DNA of 64,000 nucleotides from Ktedonobacter racemifer DSM 44963 (GTDB lineage Bacteria; Chloroflexota; Ktedonobacteria; Ktedonobacterales; Ktedonobacteraceae), in assembly GCF_000178855.1 (NCBI RefSeq), contig NZ_ADVG01000001.1:2889481-2953480 (forward strand), in the 5' to 3' direction. This document shows positions 8,835 to 16,867 of this stretch, one piece after another (position 1 is the first letter of the stretch; each line of letters opens with the position of its first letter). The notes beneath the pieces were generated by a model. The model was given only the letters and a program-made list of their open reading frames with translations. It did not search any database and had not been told where the DNA came from. The translations under genes were made by a program, and so were the position numbers.

Positions 8835-9473
8835 TCAACTGGCGTAAGTGGCTTGAAATTGGGGTGCCAGGGTCTTGCGTAACAGGTTCTTCGCACGATG
8901 GAAGTAGGTCTTGGCGGTCGCCTCTGGCATACTTAAGGCCTGGCCAATCTCTGAGAAGCTGAGCTGCGAGATGTAGCGCAGCAGCACGACGGAACGAAAC
9001 TTGGGAGGCAGAGACTGAATGGCACTTTGCAGCATATCCTGCATGTCCAGGCGCTCAATCTCCTCTTCGGGCAGAGGATTGGTATCGGGAATCTCACTCA
9101 ACAGCGAGGTCTCGCTCTCGCCATTCTCGCCCGAAGACTCAAGCTGGGAAAACTGAATGGCATAGCGGCGCCGGCGCCTGAGTTCATCAATGCAGCAATT
9201 ACGTGCAACCTGAAAGAGCCAGGGTTTGAAGGGTTCACTCGTCCCCAGCCGAGGCAAAGACGTGTAGAAACGCACAAATACTTGCTGCAACGTATCACAT
9301 GCCTGGTCATAGTCGCCCAGGAAATGATAAATAAAGTTGAACAGCGATGTATGATAGCGCTGCACTATTATTTCAAAAGCTTGACTGTCGCCAGCAAGGA
9401 TCAGATCTGCAAGAATAGCATCTGTCATCTCAAGTGAAGGTTTATTGCTGGTGGAGCTCTGGTTATATTGCAC
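8835..9473 (-). CDS. ECF-type RNA polymerase sigma factor
   Basis: 212 residues starting at a GTG preceded by GAGGAGG at about 5 nt. Region 2 is present (QAFEIIVQRYHTSLFNFIYH ... DQACDTLQQVFVRFYTSL, then KPWLFQVARNCCIDELRRRR). Region 4 follows (LPPKFRSVVLLRYISQLSF ... ALSMPEATAKTYFHRAKN) with a helix-turn-helix. It directs RNA polymerase to a specific promoter set. No anti-sigma gene is adjacent: upstream is a long AT-rich spacer and downstream a hairpin. The regulon is unknown. Confidence 0.92.
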   Translation of the reverse strand: MQYNQSSTSNKPSLEMTDAILADLILAGDSQAFEIIVQRYHTSLFNFIYHFLGDYDQACDTLQQVFVRFYTSLPRLGTSEPFKPWLFQVARNCCIDELRRRRRYAIQFSQLESSGENGESETSLLSEIPDTNPLPEEEIERLDMQDMLQSAIQSLPPKFRSVVLLRYISQLSFSEIGQALSMPEATAKTYFHRAKNLLRKTLAPQFQATYAS

Positions 9474-9806
9474 GCTTATCCTCCTCTTTCTCTCTAGTCA
9501 GCCACAGTGCAAGCATCTATGTACATACCATTTATGGCCATTTCTTTCGCTCTCTGTAATTAGGGTATACTCTCCATACAAGAAATACAATAGGAATTAC
9601 CCCTGATAACCCCTGCTGTGCGTAGTTATAATCAGATCCTAAACTAGATAAATTGAATCTAAGACATTTCTTAGAATTCTTTGCATATAAACTCTACATT
9701 AAACTTTAAACATACAAAATTATAGTATACAAAACAGCCAGAGAAGCCGGAGAATCCAGGTAGAGAGGTTAGATAAGAGTAGATGAGAAAAGGGGAAAAA
9801 GGGAAT
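9474..9806. other. AT-rich upstream region of the sigma factor gene
   Basis: About 330 bp without coding signal, strongly AT-rich in its right half. It contains a small hairpin (TCTAAG/CTTAGA near 9657-9675). It probably carries the sigma factor promoter; I could not define it. Confidence 0.4.
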
Positions 9807-9863
9807 AGGGTAAGGGCGTGGTGGTGGATGGGCCGAGTCCACCCACCACCACGCCCTTACCCT
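9807..9863. terminator. 21-bp-stem inverted repeat downstream of the Rieske gene
   Basis: Arms AGGGTAAGGGCGTGGTGGTG(G) and complement, partly extended through the 15-nt centre with mismatches. It lies 18 bases past the stop of the minus-strand Rieske gene. Terminator-like placement, no U-tract. Confidence 0.6.
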
Positions 9864-9880
9864 GTGTAAAGCACCACAGG

Positions 9881-10825
9881 CTAGGCGTGCTCGCGACGAC
9901 GCAACTCGATTTTTCCTTCGCGCACACGGACATCAAAGGTAGGCTGAGCGTAGACCGCGGGACTATTTACAACGCTTCCATCGCTCATGCGAAAACCTGA
10001 ATTATGCCAGGGACAGTAGACGACGCCAGCCTCACAGCGTCCCTCGTCCAGCGGCCCACCCAGGTGCGAGCAGGTCGCGGCAATAGCATAGGTTTTTCCA
10101 TTACTCTTGTAGAGAACGGCGGGAATTCCGGCTGCATCCACACGCGTCAGCTTATTCTCTTCCAGCTTCTCCGCGTCTAGCACAGGCACAAAATCATCTG
10201 AGCCGCCTTCAGGGGCCACGCGATTGACGCCAATCGCGCTGGAATAAGCGAGCTCGCCACCCAGGTAGGCCGAGTAGAGCGAGATCGTCAGCCCCAGTGA
10301 CGAGAGCGTAATTGCCGTTTTGCGTTGTCCCGTCACGCGCATAATCGCCGAGCCAATATTGAGTACTGTGACGCCGCTGTTGAGCAGGGCGTGCCAGATA
10401 CCGGTCCGGCGCTCCGGACCATCGGTATCTACCCAGTTCGATGCCCCCGTCAGGGCTGCGCCAGTCGCGCCTGCCAGGCCAAGCCAGAGCGTGATATCCG
10501 CGCTACGAGCGATACCATCATCTTCATTCAGCAGCCAGGCAAAGTCCAGTACCTGCGTGGCGGTCCAGGCTCCTAGCGGAATCGTGACAATGGCTGGATG
10601 CACCGGGTGACCAAGCCAGACGCCGTTAAGCATATCCTTCACTTTGTAGGACTGCTCACCTGGCTGGCCAAAGAGCTTATGGAGCCAGCCCTGGACCGGG
10701 TTAGCCACCTTCTCTAGCCAGGGCATACGCTCGATAAGCTCGGCATTGTACTTACGCAAGGCTGGACTACGGGGTGGCGTATCAATCCAGCTTGTCGTCG
10801 TTGGAGACTGTGTTTCTGCAACCAT
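9881..10825 (-). CDS. Rieske [2Fe-2S] protein with DUF2231 membrane domain
   Basis: About 314 residues from the ATG at 10825 (AAAGGA about 10 nt upstream); an ATG nine codons earlier is possible. The N-terminal half carries a DUF2231-type membrane region, recognised by WLGHPVHPAIVTIPLGAW and several hydrophobic helices. The C-terminal about 105 residues form a Rieske domain with ligands CSHLGGPL and CPWHNSGF (C-x-H ... C-x-x-H). Rieske domains carry one-electron transfer; DUF2231/Rieske fusions are of unknown physiological role, probably membrane redox proteins. No oxygenase or cytochrome partner is adjacent. Confidence 0.88.
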   Translation of the reverse strand: MVAETQSPTTTSWIDTPPRSPALRKYNAELIERMPWLEKVANPVQGWLHKLFGQPGEQSYKVKDMLNGVWLGHPVHPAIVTIPLGAWTATQVLDFAWLLNEDDGIARSADITLWLGLAGATGAALTGASNWVDTDGPERRTGIWHALLNSGVTVLNIGSAIMRVTGQRKTAITLSSLGLTISLYSAYLGGELAYSSAIGVNRVAPEGGSDDFVPVLDAEKLEENKLTRVDAAGIPAVLYKSNGKTYAIAATCSHLGGPLDEGRCEAGVVYCPWHNSGFRMSDGSVVNSPAVYAQPTFDVRVREGKIELRRREHA

Positions 10826-10856
10826 GTATCTCTCATCCTTTCGAACATACACTTCT

Positions 10857-10923
10857 GATCCGAAAACTCTGGGCGCGAAGCGCTGCTAGGCACGCAAGTG
10901 ACGTTGGGTTTCGGGATAAGATC
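10857..10923 (+). repeat. REP-like dispersed repeat, copy A
   Basis: About 65 bp, shared with 14664-14724 (same orientation) and 48542-48610 (opposite). Outer arms CCGAAA ... TTTCGG enclose two small hairpins (GCGCGAAGCGC and CACGCAAGTG). It lies between the Rieske and methyltransferase genes. Confidence 0.7.
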
Positions 10924-10938
10924 TTTGCGCAGCTGGCA

Positions 10939-11904
10939 CTACACCTGAAGCCAGCAGTACTCACACGGGGGATTGAGGCCAATAACCGAGAAAGGAATGT
11001 CCGCGCTCTGACGCGTCAGGACATAGCGCGCAACCTCGTGATTGTGTGTGTAAAAACGCCTTGCGCACTCCAGGGCAGCTTTTTGCGAACGAAAGCGAAC
11101 ACGCATCTCCTGATCCATAGGGAGGGTAACGTACGTAAAGCCATGCTCCTCCAGCCAGGCGCGGTCCTCGTACCGAGGCCAGATGAGCACGATCTTGCCA
11201 CCAGCGCGGGTTACACGCTTCAATTCGCTCAGTCCTGGCTCACCTCCCTGTCCCGGCAACGTCGTAAAGGCGGAACAGGAAAGCGCAAGGTCCACACTCT
11301 GATCCTCTAGCGGGAGATCCTCAAAGCTGCCACTACACGAGACAAAGCGCGAGGGCTGAGGCATATGCCGCAACTTCTGCTCCAGGATGCAACGTAGACC
11401 CGGAGAAGGCTCGACTGCATAGACATGCGCCGCGCCATAACGCAGGCACTCAATGGTCGCCCGTCCGCTCCCAGCTCCAACATCCAGCACCTCTTTCGCG
11501 CGAATGTCTGGCGCGAGACGCGGAAAGATCTCTGGGTGCAGGTGCTCACCCTCCGTCAATTCCTCGTACAGTTCGGGCGTCTTCCAGTACGTCAACTCCC
11601 AGAAGAGGCGATCTAGCAGCAGGCGTCGCGCGTGCTCGACGTCCTCTTGTGAGGGGCAGGAGCGGCGCTGCACATGCTGAAGTTGCGCCCATTGAGCAGG
11701 TGAAAGACAATGCGCAATGCGCCGCAACAGGCTCTCAGGAGCACCACGCAAGCTCAAGGCCAGGGTCTCAAAAGGTACGCTCGCATGCTCACCCACACAT
11801 ACCCGTTGCAGCGTGGCATCGTCAAATACTTCCAGGTCCGCAAGGTCAAAGGGATTGGCGAAGAGCGTGCTTGTGTGAACCAGGGCCTTTTCCTCAAGCG
11901 ACAT
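10939..11904 (-). CDS. SAM-dependent class I methyltransferase
   Basis: About 321 residues from the ATG at 11904 (AAGGA about 7 nt upstream). The frame is open 57 codons further upstream but that part is Cys-rich and unlike protein. The centre carries the SAM-binding glycine motif VLDVGAGSGRATIECL, then the acidic residue of motif II (YAVEPSPGLRCILE) and motif IV/VI elements (DLALSCSAFTTLPG; LKRVTRAGGKIVLIWP). The first about 130 residues are an extra helical domain. Methyl acceptor unknown; the fold call is firm. Confidence 0.8.
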   Translation of the reverse strand: MSLEEKALVHTSTLFANPFDLADLEVFDDATLQRVCVGEHASVPFETLALSLRGAPESLLRRIAHCLSPAQWAQLQHVQRRSCPSQEDVEHARRLLLDRLFWELTYWKTPELYEELTEGEHLHPEIFPRLAPDIRAKEVLDVGAGSGRATIECLRYGAAHVYAVEPSPGLRCILEQKLRHMPQPSRFVSCSGSFEDLPLEDQSVDLALSCSAFTTLPGQGGEPGLSELKRVTRAGGKIVLIWPRYEDRAWLEEHGFTYVTLPMDQEMRVRFRSQKAALECARRFYTHNHEVARYVLTRQSADIPFSVIGLNPPCEYCWLQV

Positions 11905-12187
11905 ACAACATCCTTCCCCCGTTTCCAGGCGGGAACACCCGTTTTTTTGCGCGCACGACACCCAGTACACGCAATTGCGTGAGCAATTACAAAAGCACAT
12001 CACAAGGCAGAGGAGACGCGTAGCAACTCCTTTATCATGTACATCACGAACAGCTTTATGGAAAAGTTTCTTCATGCCAGAGGTAATACAACGTAAACAC
12101 GACTATAAGAGAATGACTATACTAAATATGCTATCGATAGGTACACGTCTTTCTGATCCTCGTATGAGAGAGAGAAAGGAGTTTGCA

Positions 12188-13069
12188 GTGAACACGATTG
12201 GCAATTGGGGCGCGGCAGTATGGAACTCCCTGGTGGGGGTCTTAGCCGCTGTCTTTGCCTTTATCCCCAAACTCGTTGGTTTCCTGGTAATTCTCTTAAT
12301 TGGCTTTATCATAGCCAAAGCATTGGAGAAGGCTGTAGTCTGGCTTTGCCACCGCGCAAACGTCGACGCGGCATCCGAGCGTGCTGGTCTTGTGAACCTG
12401 GAGCGACGCCTGAATACAGATATAAATGTAGCCAGGCTTCTAGGTAGAGTTGCCTTCTGGTTCGTCTTTTTGATCTTCCTTGTGCCCGCATCCGACAGCC
12501 TCGGACTGCCTACAATCAGCAATCTACTCAGTACGATTGTTGCCTACATTCCAAACGTCTTTGTAGCCATTCTCGCGCTCTTCCTGGGCACGCTCCTCGC
12601 GACCTTTGTGGGAGATCTCGTTTTAGGAGCGACAGCATCGAGTGGCGTTGGTAATCCGCGCGTCTTCTCGACCATCACACGCGTAGCTATTATCGCGCTT
12701 GCAACCTTGCTTGCGCTCTATCAGCTTCAGATCGCGCCAGCCATTCTGCAAACCCTGTTTGCCGCCATCGTGGGCGCGCTGGCTCTAGCCTTTGGCCTGG
12801 CCTTTGGCCTGGGTGGGCGTGAATCTGCGCAACAGCTGCTACAGCGCACAGAGGGCCGTTTTGGTCGTCCCACTACAGCACAGGAGCCGATGCAACCTCC
12901 AACCGGCGCCTATGGTCCTGAAGGGCGCCCCGGCATGGCCCCTGGCGGCATGACAGGCGGAACAAGTGGCATGAGTCCCGCTCAGGCAGCCGCCGCGAAA
13001 CAGGCCGATGAACAGCTTCAGCGGAGATCATTCTCACAGCAACCCTATCGTGATCAACCACCACGCTAG
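12188..13069 (+). CDS. MscS-like / conserved TM-helix membrane protein
   Basis: About 293 residues beginning at the GTG at 12188, which follows AAAGGAG by 6 nt; longer in-frame starts are not needed. Repeated glycine-rich helices match the conserved TM-helix repeats of small mechanosensitive channel-related proteins: PKLVGFLVILLIGFIIAKAL early, then IPNVFVAILALFLGTLLA, then ALALAFGLAFGLGGRESA. The last about 80 residues are a Pro/Gly/Met-rich tail. It lacks the full beta domain of MscS, so channel function is only inferred. Confidence 0.7.
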   Translation: MNTIGNWGAAVWNSLVGVLAAVFAFIPKLVGFLVILLIGFIIAKALEKAVVWLCHRANVDAASERAGLVNLERRLNTDINVARLLGRVAFWFVFLIFLVPASDSLGLPTISNLLSTIVAYIPNVFVAILALFLGTLLATFVGDLVLGATASSGVGNPRVFSTITRVAIIALATLLALYQLQIAPAILQTLFAAIVGALALAFGLAFGLGGRESAQQLLQRTEGRFGRPTTAQEPMQPPTGAYGPEGRPGMAPGGMTGGTSGMSPAQAAAAKQADEQLQRRSFSQQPYRDQPPR

Positions 13070-13112
13070 GTGAAACGATTGTATAGTCGTGATATAGAAC
13101 CCTACCATACAT

Positions 13113-13163
13113 AACGCTTGCTGGCATCTGCTGAGAAACGCGAGAGGCATGCCAGCAAGCGTT
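13113..13163. repeat. 15-bp-arm inverted repeat between collinear genes
   Basis: Perfect arms AACGCTTGCTGGCAT and complement, 21-nt centre. It is between the channel-like gene and the flavoprotein gene, 37 nt before the latter's start. Confidence 0.6.
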
Positions 13164-13199
13164 TCTGTCTCTACGACCTTTAGAAAGGCAGATGCAGCA

Positions 13200-14588
13200 A
13201 TGACCCTTACGCGCTATGATCTCATGGTTATCGGGGCCGGAGCGGCTGGCAGCAGCGCGGCGAACGAGGCGGCAGCTCACGGCATGCGTGTTGGATTGAT
13301 TGAACGTGACAAATTGGGAGGAACCTATCTCAATTATGGCTGTGATCCGACCAAGTCCCTCCTGCATATCGCCAGCATCCGTCACCAGGCTCAGCAGGCC
13401 GCTATGTATGGGATACAGATACCCAGTGCCGATGTAGATTGGCCCGGCATCCAGCGCTACGTCCAGGGCGTGATAGAGCAGGTTCGTGGTGGCACGCCCA
13501 TCCAGACACGCGAGAAGCTGCGCCAGCGTGGCATTGAAGTTATCGAGGGCGAGGCCGAGTTCATCTCAGAACATGAGATGGGCATAGGCGGTCGCCTCTA
13601 TGAAGCCGCGCGCATCATTATCACCTCCGGCAGTCATACCATTACCCCACCCATTCGGGGACTGGATCACACGGGTTTCTTGACCAATGTTGATGTCATG
13701 AAGCTCCCACAACTACCACACAGCTTGGCTATCATTGGTGGTGGCCCCTTAGGGGTTGAGTTCGCGCAGATGTTCCGCCGCTTCGACGTCGAGGTAACGC
13801 TGCTGGAGAGCAAGCCAACCCTCCTAGAACACGAGGATAGCGAACTGGTCAAGCTCCTCGAACAGGTGTTGCGCCAGGAGGGCGTCCAGATCGAGACGGG
13901 CGTTACACTACAGCAGGCCGAGCTTACCCCTCAAGGGAAACGCCTGCGCTTTCAAGACGTGTCCAGGCGCCTGCGCGAGCTAGATGTCACGGATATACTG
14001 CTGGCAACAGGACGCGAACCCAACCTGGCCCCACTACACCTGGAGGCAGCGGATGTCCGGTCAGACAACAATCGCATTCTCGTAGATGCGACCCTGCGCA
14101 CCAGCGTTCCGCATATCTGGGCGGCAGGCGATGTTATCGGAGGGATGCGCCTCACGCATGTCGCCAGCGCACAAGGTAAGGCCGCAGCCCGCAACGCCCT
14201 CGCGCATCATCCACAGAACTTTAATCTCCAGGTGGTGCCCTGGGTCATCTTTACCGATCCCCCCCTGGCACATGTGGGAAGCACAGAGGAGCAGCTACGT
14301 GCCAGTGGCATCCCCTATCGCGTGGGGCGTACCTCGTTTAAGGAGAACGCACGCGCCATCGTCAATGGACGCACCACCGGACTCATCAAGCTCCTGATCG
14401 ACGAGCAGAACCAGGTGCTCGGTGCTCATATCCTGGGTGAGCGCGCCGACGATCTGATCACACCTATTGTCCTGGCTATGCGCAATAATCTGGGTGTCGA
14501 ACAGCTGGCCTCGACCACCATCCAGTATCCAACGCTCAGCGAGAGCGTTCGCTGGGCCAGCGTGCGTACCACCCCTGGCAAAGGCTAA
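13200..14588 (+). CDS. Flavoprotein of the pyridine nucleotide-disulfide reductase fold, lacking the redox disulfide
   Basis: About 462 residues from the ATG at 13200; the upstream in-frame part overlaps a palindrome. The FAD-binding VIGAGAAGSSAANEAAAHG, the NAD(P) motif IGGGPLGVEFAQMF and the second FAD motif IWAAGDVIGG are intact, as is the dimerisation domain. The active-site segment reads GGTYLNYGCDPTK, where the family normally has GGTCxNxGCxPxK, so the first cysteine is Tyr. The C-terminal HPTxSE histidine is also Tyr (QYPTLSE). Dihydrolipoamide dehydrogenase or mercuric reductase activity is therefore unlikely. It may be a transhydrogenase-like or other NAD(P)H oxidoreductase. Confidence 0.82.
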   Translation: MTLTRYDLMVIGAGAAGSSAANEAAAHGMRVGLIERDKLGGTYLNYGCDPTKSLLHIASIRHQAQQAAMYGIQIPSADVDWPGIQRYVQGVIEQVRGGTPIQTREKLRQRGIEVIEGEAEFISEHEMGIGGRLYEAARIIITSGSHTITPPIRGLDHTGFLTNVDVMKLPQLPHSLAIIGGGPLGVEFAQMFRRFDVEVTLLESKPTLLEHEDSELVKLLEQVLRQEGVQIETGVTLQQAELTPQGKRLRFQDVSRRLRELDVTDILLATGREPNLAPLHLEAADVRSDNNRILVDATLRTSVPHIWAAGDVIGGMRLTHVASAQGKAAARNALAHHPQNFNLQVVPWVIFTDPPLAHVGSTEEQLRASGIPYRVGRTSFKENARAIVNGRTTGLIKLLIDEQNQVLGAHILGERADDLITPIVLAMRNNLGVEQLASTTIQYPTLSESVRWASVRTTPGKG

Positions 14589-14663
14589 ACCGGCCTTTCT
14601 GAGGCCAACCCGGCTGCACATCCGTGTTATAAGCAGAGCTAAGCGAGCTTCTAGATACTGCCT

Positions 14664-14724
14664 ATTCGGAAACCTGAGCGCGAAGCGCTAGTCACGACAG
14701 TGACGTTGGTTTCCGCATAAGAGC
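14664..14724 (+). repeat. REP-like dispersed repeat, copy B
   Basis: Second copy of the 65-bp element, same orientation as copy A. The second internal hairpin here is GTCAC-GACA-GTGAC. It lies between the flavoprotein and lipid kinase genes. Confidence 0.7.
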
Positions 14725-14764
14725 ATAAAAAGAGCAAGAGAACACGTATGGCAGAGGGAAGATT

Positions 14765-15739
14765 ATGCGCGCAACCATCATACGCAACCCGACCTCCGGT
14801 TCCTCACCTATGGCGAACCAGGCGGTCCCGGCAGGACAGAATGAGATCGAGGATCGCATCCTGAACAATCTGCGTCACTATAACATTGAGGCAGAGGTAC
14901 GCTATACCACAGCGGATGATCCTGGCGCGGGTCTCGCGCGCGAGGCTGCACAGGCAGGTATTGAACTCGTCATTGCCGCTGGCGGCGACGGCACACTCCA
15001 CTCGGTCGCTAGCGGCATAATAGGCAGTAAAAGCATTCTCGGCATTCTTCCATGCGGAACTATGAATAATATCGCGCATAGCCTGCATATCAGTGAAGAT
15101 ATTGAAGATGCCTGCCAGATCATCGCCGAAGGGAAAATCGGCTGTATCGATGTGGGTTCCATCAATGGCCAGATCTTCCTGGAGGTATCCGGTATCGGCC
15201 TGGAGGCTGCCCTCTTCCCCGCGGCTGAAGACATCAAAAGCTCAGGCTTTCGCGAGACGATACGAGGCGTGACCAATGGAATACACACACTCTTCTCTTT
15301 CCACCCGGAACGCGTGAAAATCACCTTTGATGATGGGCATACGCGTAGCTACCGCGCGCTCCAGGTCAGCGTCTGTAACTCGCCCTTCTACGGGGCACAT
15401 CTCCAATTCGCGCCCCAGGCGGTTATGGATGATGGCTATCTCGACGTTCTTATTTACCAGAACTTTAGTAAACTGGAATACATACTACACGCCATCGCTA
15501 TCAGCCAGGGGCAGCGCGTATTTGAGCCAAAAGTGAAACGCCGGCGCATCAAAAAGCTGTATATTACAGCCAGGGCACCCTTGTCGCTGCACGCAGATGG
15601 CGAACAGATTGGCACGACGCCAGCCAAAATTGAGATTATCCCGGCGGCGTTACGTGTGCGCATACCACAGCGAGTGATCGATAGCACAAATATCTCGCAA
15701 CATCAACCTTTGACGCCTGCTCGACGTGCCTATACATAG
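14765..15739 (+). CDS. Diacylglycerol/lipid kinase family protein (DagK/YegS type)
   Basis: 324 residues; GAGGGAAG lies just before the ATG. The catalytic glycine-rich loop AAGGDGTLHSVASGI and the following LGILPCGTMNNIAHSL motif identify the DAGK catalytic family. The C-terminal beta-sandwich half is present (SVCNSPFYGAHLQFAPQAVM; DGYLDVLIY; SLHADGEQIGTTP). The enzymes phosphorylate diacylglycerol or related lipids with ATP in membrane lipid turnover. The next gene is a PAP2 phosphatase, so the pair may make and remove lipid phosphates, an inference from adjacency. Confidence 0.88.
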   Translation: MRATIIRNPTSGSSPMANQAVPAGQNEIEDRILNNLRHYNIEAEVRYTTADDPGAGLAREAAQAGIELVIAAGGDGTLHSVASGIIGSKSILGILPCGTMNNIAHSLHISEDIEDACQIIAEGKIGCIDVGSINGQIFLEVSGIGLEAALFPAAEDIKSSGFRETIRGVTNGIHTLFSFHPERVKITFDDGHTRSYRALQVSVCNSPFYGAHLQFAPQAVMDDGYLDVLIYQNFSKLEYILHAIAISQGQRVFEPKVKRRRIKKLYITARAPLSLHADGEQIGTTPAKIEIIPAALRVRIPQRVIDSTNISQHQPLTPARRAYT

Positions 15740-15778
15740 GACACACGCATCACCACCATCTAGAGGGGAGTACACTGT

Positions 15779-16663
15779 ATGCCCGACAAGTTCAGGCTTT
15801 TTGATAAAGCTAATAAGATCATACCCAATGTTACCCCACCCAAGGAGGCAGCCGCTCCACCACCGTCGCCACTGCCGGACCTGGCGCCCGTGGTCAATGA
15901 GGCACAGCGCAAAGCGGCGGAGACATCGTATTCAGGCCGGAAAGCAGTCTCACGTGGCACCATGTATATGGCCTTCTATCTCTGGTTGCTCTCTGGCGTT
16001 ATCATTCTCTCATTTATCGCCCAGCGCACACAATTCTTCCCGGGGGATATGACAATCACGGCCCAGCTACAGAAACGGCGTCAACCCTGGCTCCGTCGCT
16101 TCTTCTATGGCGTCTCAGAGATTGGCTTTCCCAAGTGGGCCGTGCCCCAGACCGTGGCGGCGGCGGGTATCTTCTGGGCCTTGCGCTTCCGCCTGGAAGC
16201 TCTCTTTATCCTGCTCACCAGTTCCTCGACGCTGCTCAACGCGATTGTCAAACGCGTGATCAAGCGCCCACGACCCACGAATGAGCTTGTGACGGTGGTG
16301 CGCGTCATCAACGAACCCAGCTTCCCCAGCGGCCACGTTATGCACTATACCAACTTCTATGGCCTGCTAACCTACCTGCTGGCCTCCAACTGGCGCAGTG
16401 GCAAAATACGCAATACGCTTATTACAGCCTGCCTGCTTCTCATCGCCTGTATTGGCCCTTCACGCGTCTACCTGGGCGCGCACTGGCCCAGCGATGTGAT
16501 GGCTGGCTATATGTACGGCGGCCTCTGGTTTACCGGCCTGATGGCCCTCTACCTGCGCGCCAAGGCCTGGATCCATCCACACTTCGGCACCTCGCCTGAA
16601 GCAGCCAAACCACTTCGCCAGCCCGGTCATGCCGATGGCGACGATGACGATGATGAAAAATAG
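15779..16663 (+). CDS. PAP2-family membrane phosphatase
   Basis: 294 residues, GGGGAG upstream of the ATG. After a Pro-rich cytoplasmic start there are about six membrane helices. The three phosphatase motifs are present in order: KRVIKRPRP, SFPSGHVMH and SRVYLGAHWPSDV, with the catalytic histidines. The C-terminus is an acidic run of Asp. Members dephosphorylate phosphatidic acid, undecaprenyl diphosphate or similar lipids at the outer face of the membrane; the substrate cannot be decided. It follows the lipid kinase gene on the same strand after 39 bp, likely an operon. Confidence 0.9.
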   Translation: MPDKFRLFDKANKIIPNVTPPKEAAAPPPSPLPDLAPVVNEAQRKAAETSYSGRKAVSRGTMYMAFYLWLLSGVIILSFIAQRTQFFPGDMTITAQLQKRRQPWLRRFFYGVSEIGFPKWAVPQTVAAAGIFWALRFRLEALFILLTSSSTLLNAIVKRVIKRPRPTNELVTVVRVINEPSFPSGHVMHYTNFYGLLTYLLASNWRSGKIRNTLITACLLLIACIGPSRVYLGAHWPSDVMAGYMYGGLWFTGLMALYLRAKAWIHPHFGTSPEAAKPLRQPGHADGDDDDDEK

Positions 16664-16666
16664 GGG

Positions 16667-16737
16667 GGGGGAGAAATAGTAGTATAAAAAGAAGGTGGGC
16701 AGATACCCCTCTCTTTTTATACTACTATTTCTCCCCC
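16667..16737. terminator. 26-bp-stem hairpin after the PAP2 gene
   Basis: Perfect 26-bp arms (GGGGGAGAAATAGTAGTATA...) around a 19-nt centre, beginning three bases past the PAP2 stop. Terminator-like placement before the next collinear gene. Confidence 0.7.
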
Positions 16738-16867
16738 TTATATGCTATACTCTCCTGTGGTAAAAGAGTATTCATAATGTAAAATACTCTTTAAAATGAT
16801 TTAACAATTCATTAACATTTGTATGACAGTAATTCACAGTAACAGCAGAGAAAACAGAGGAGGAACG

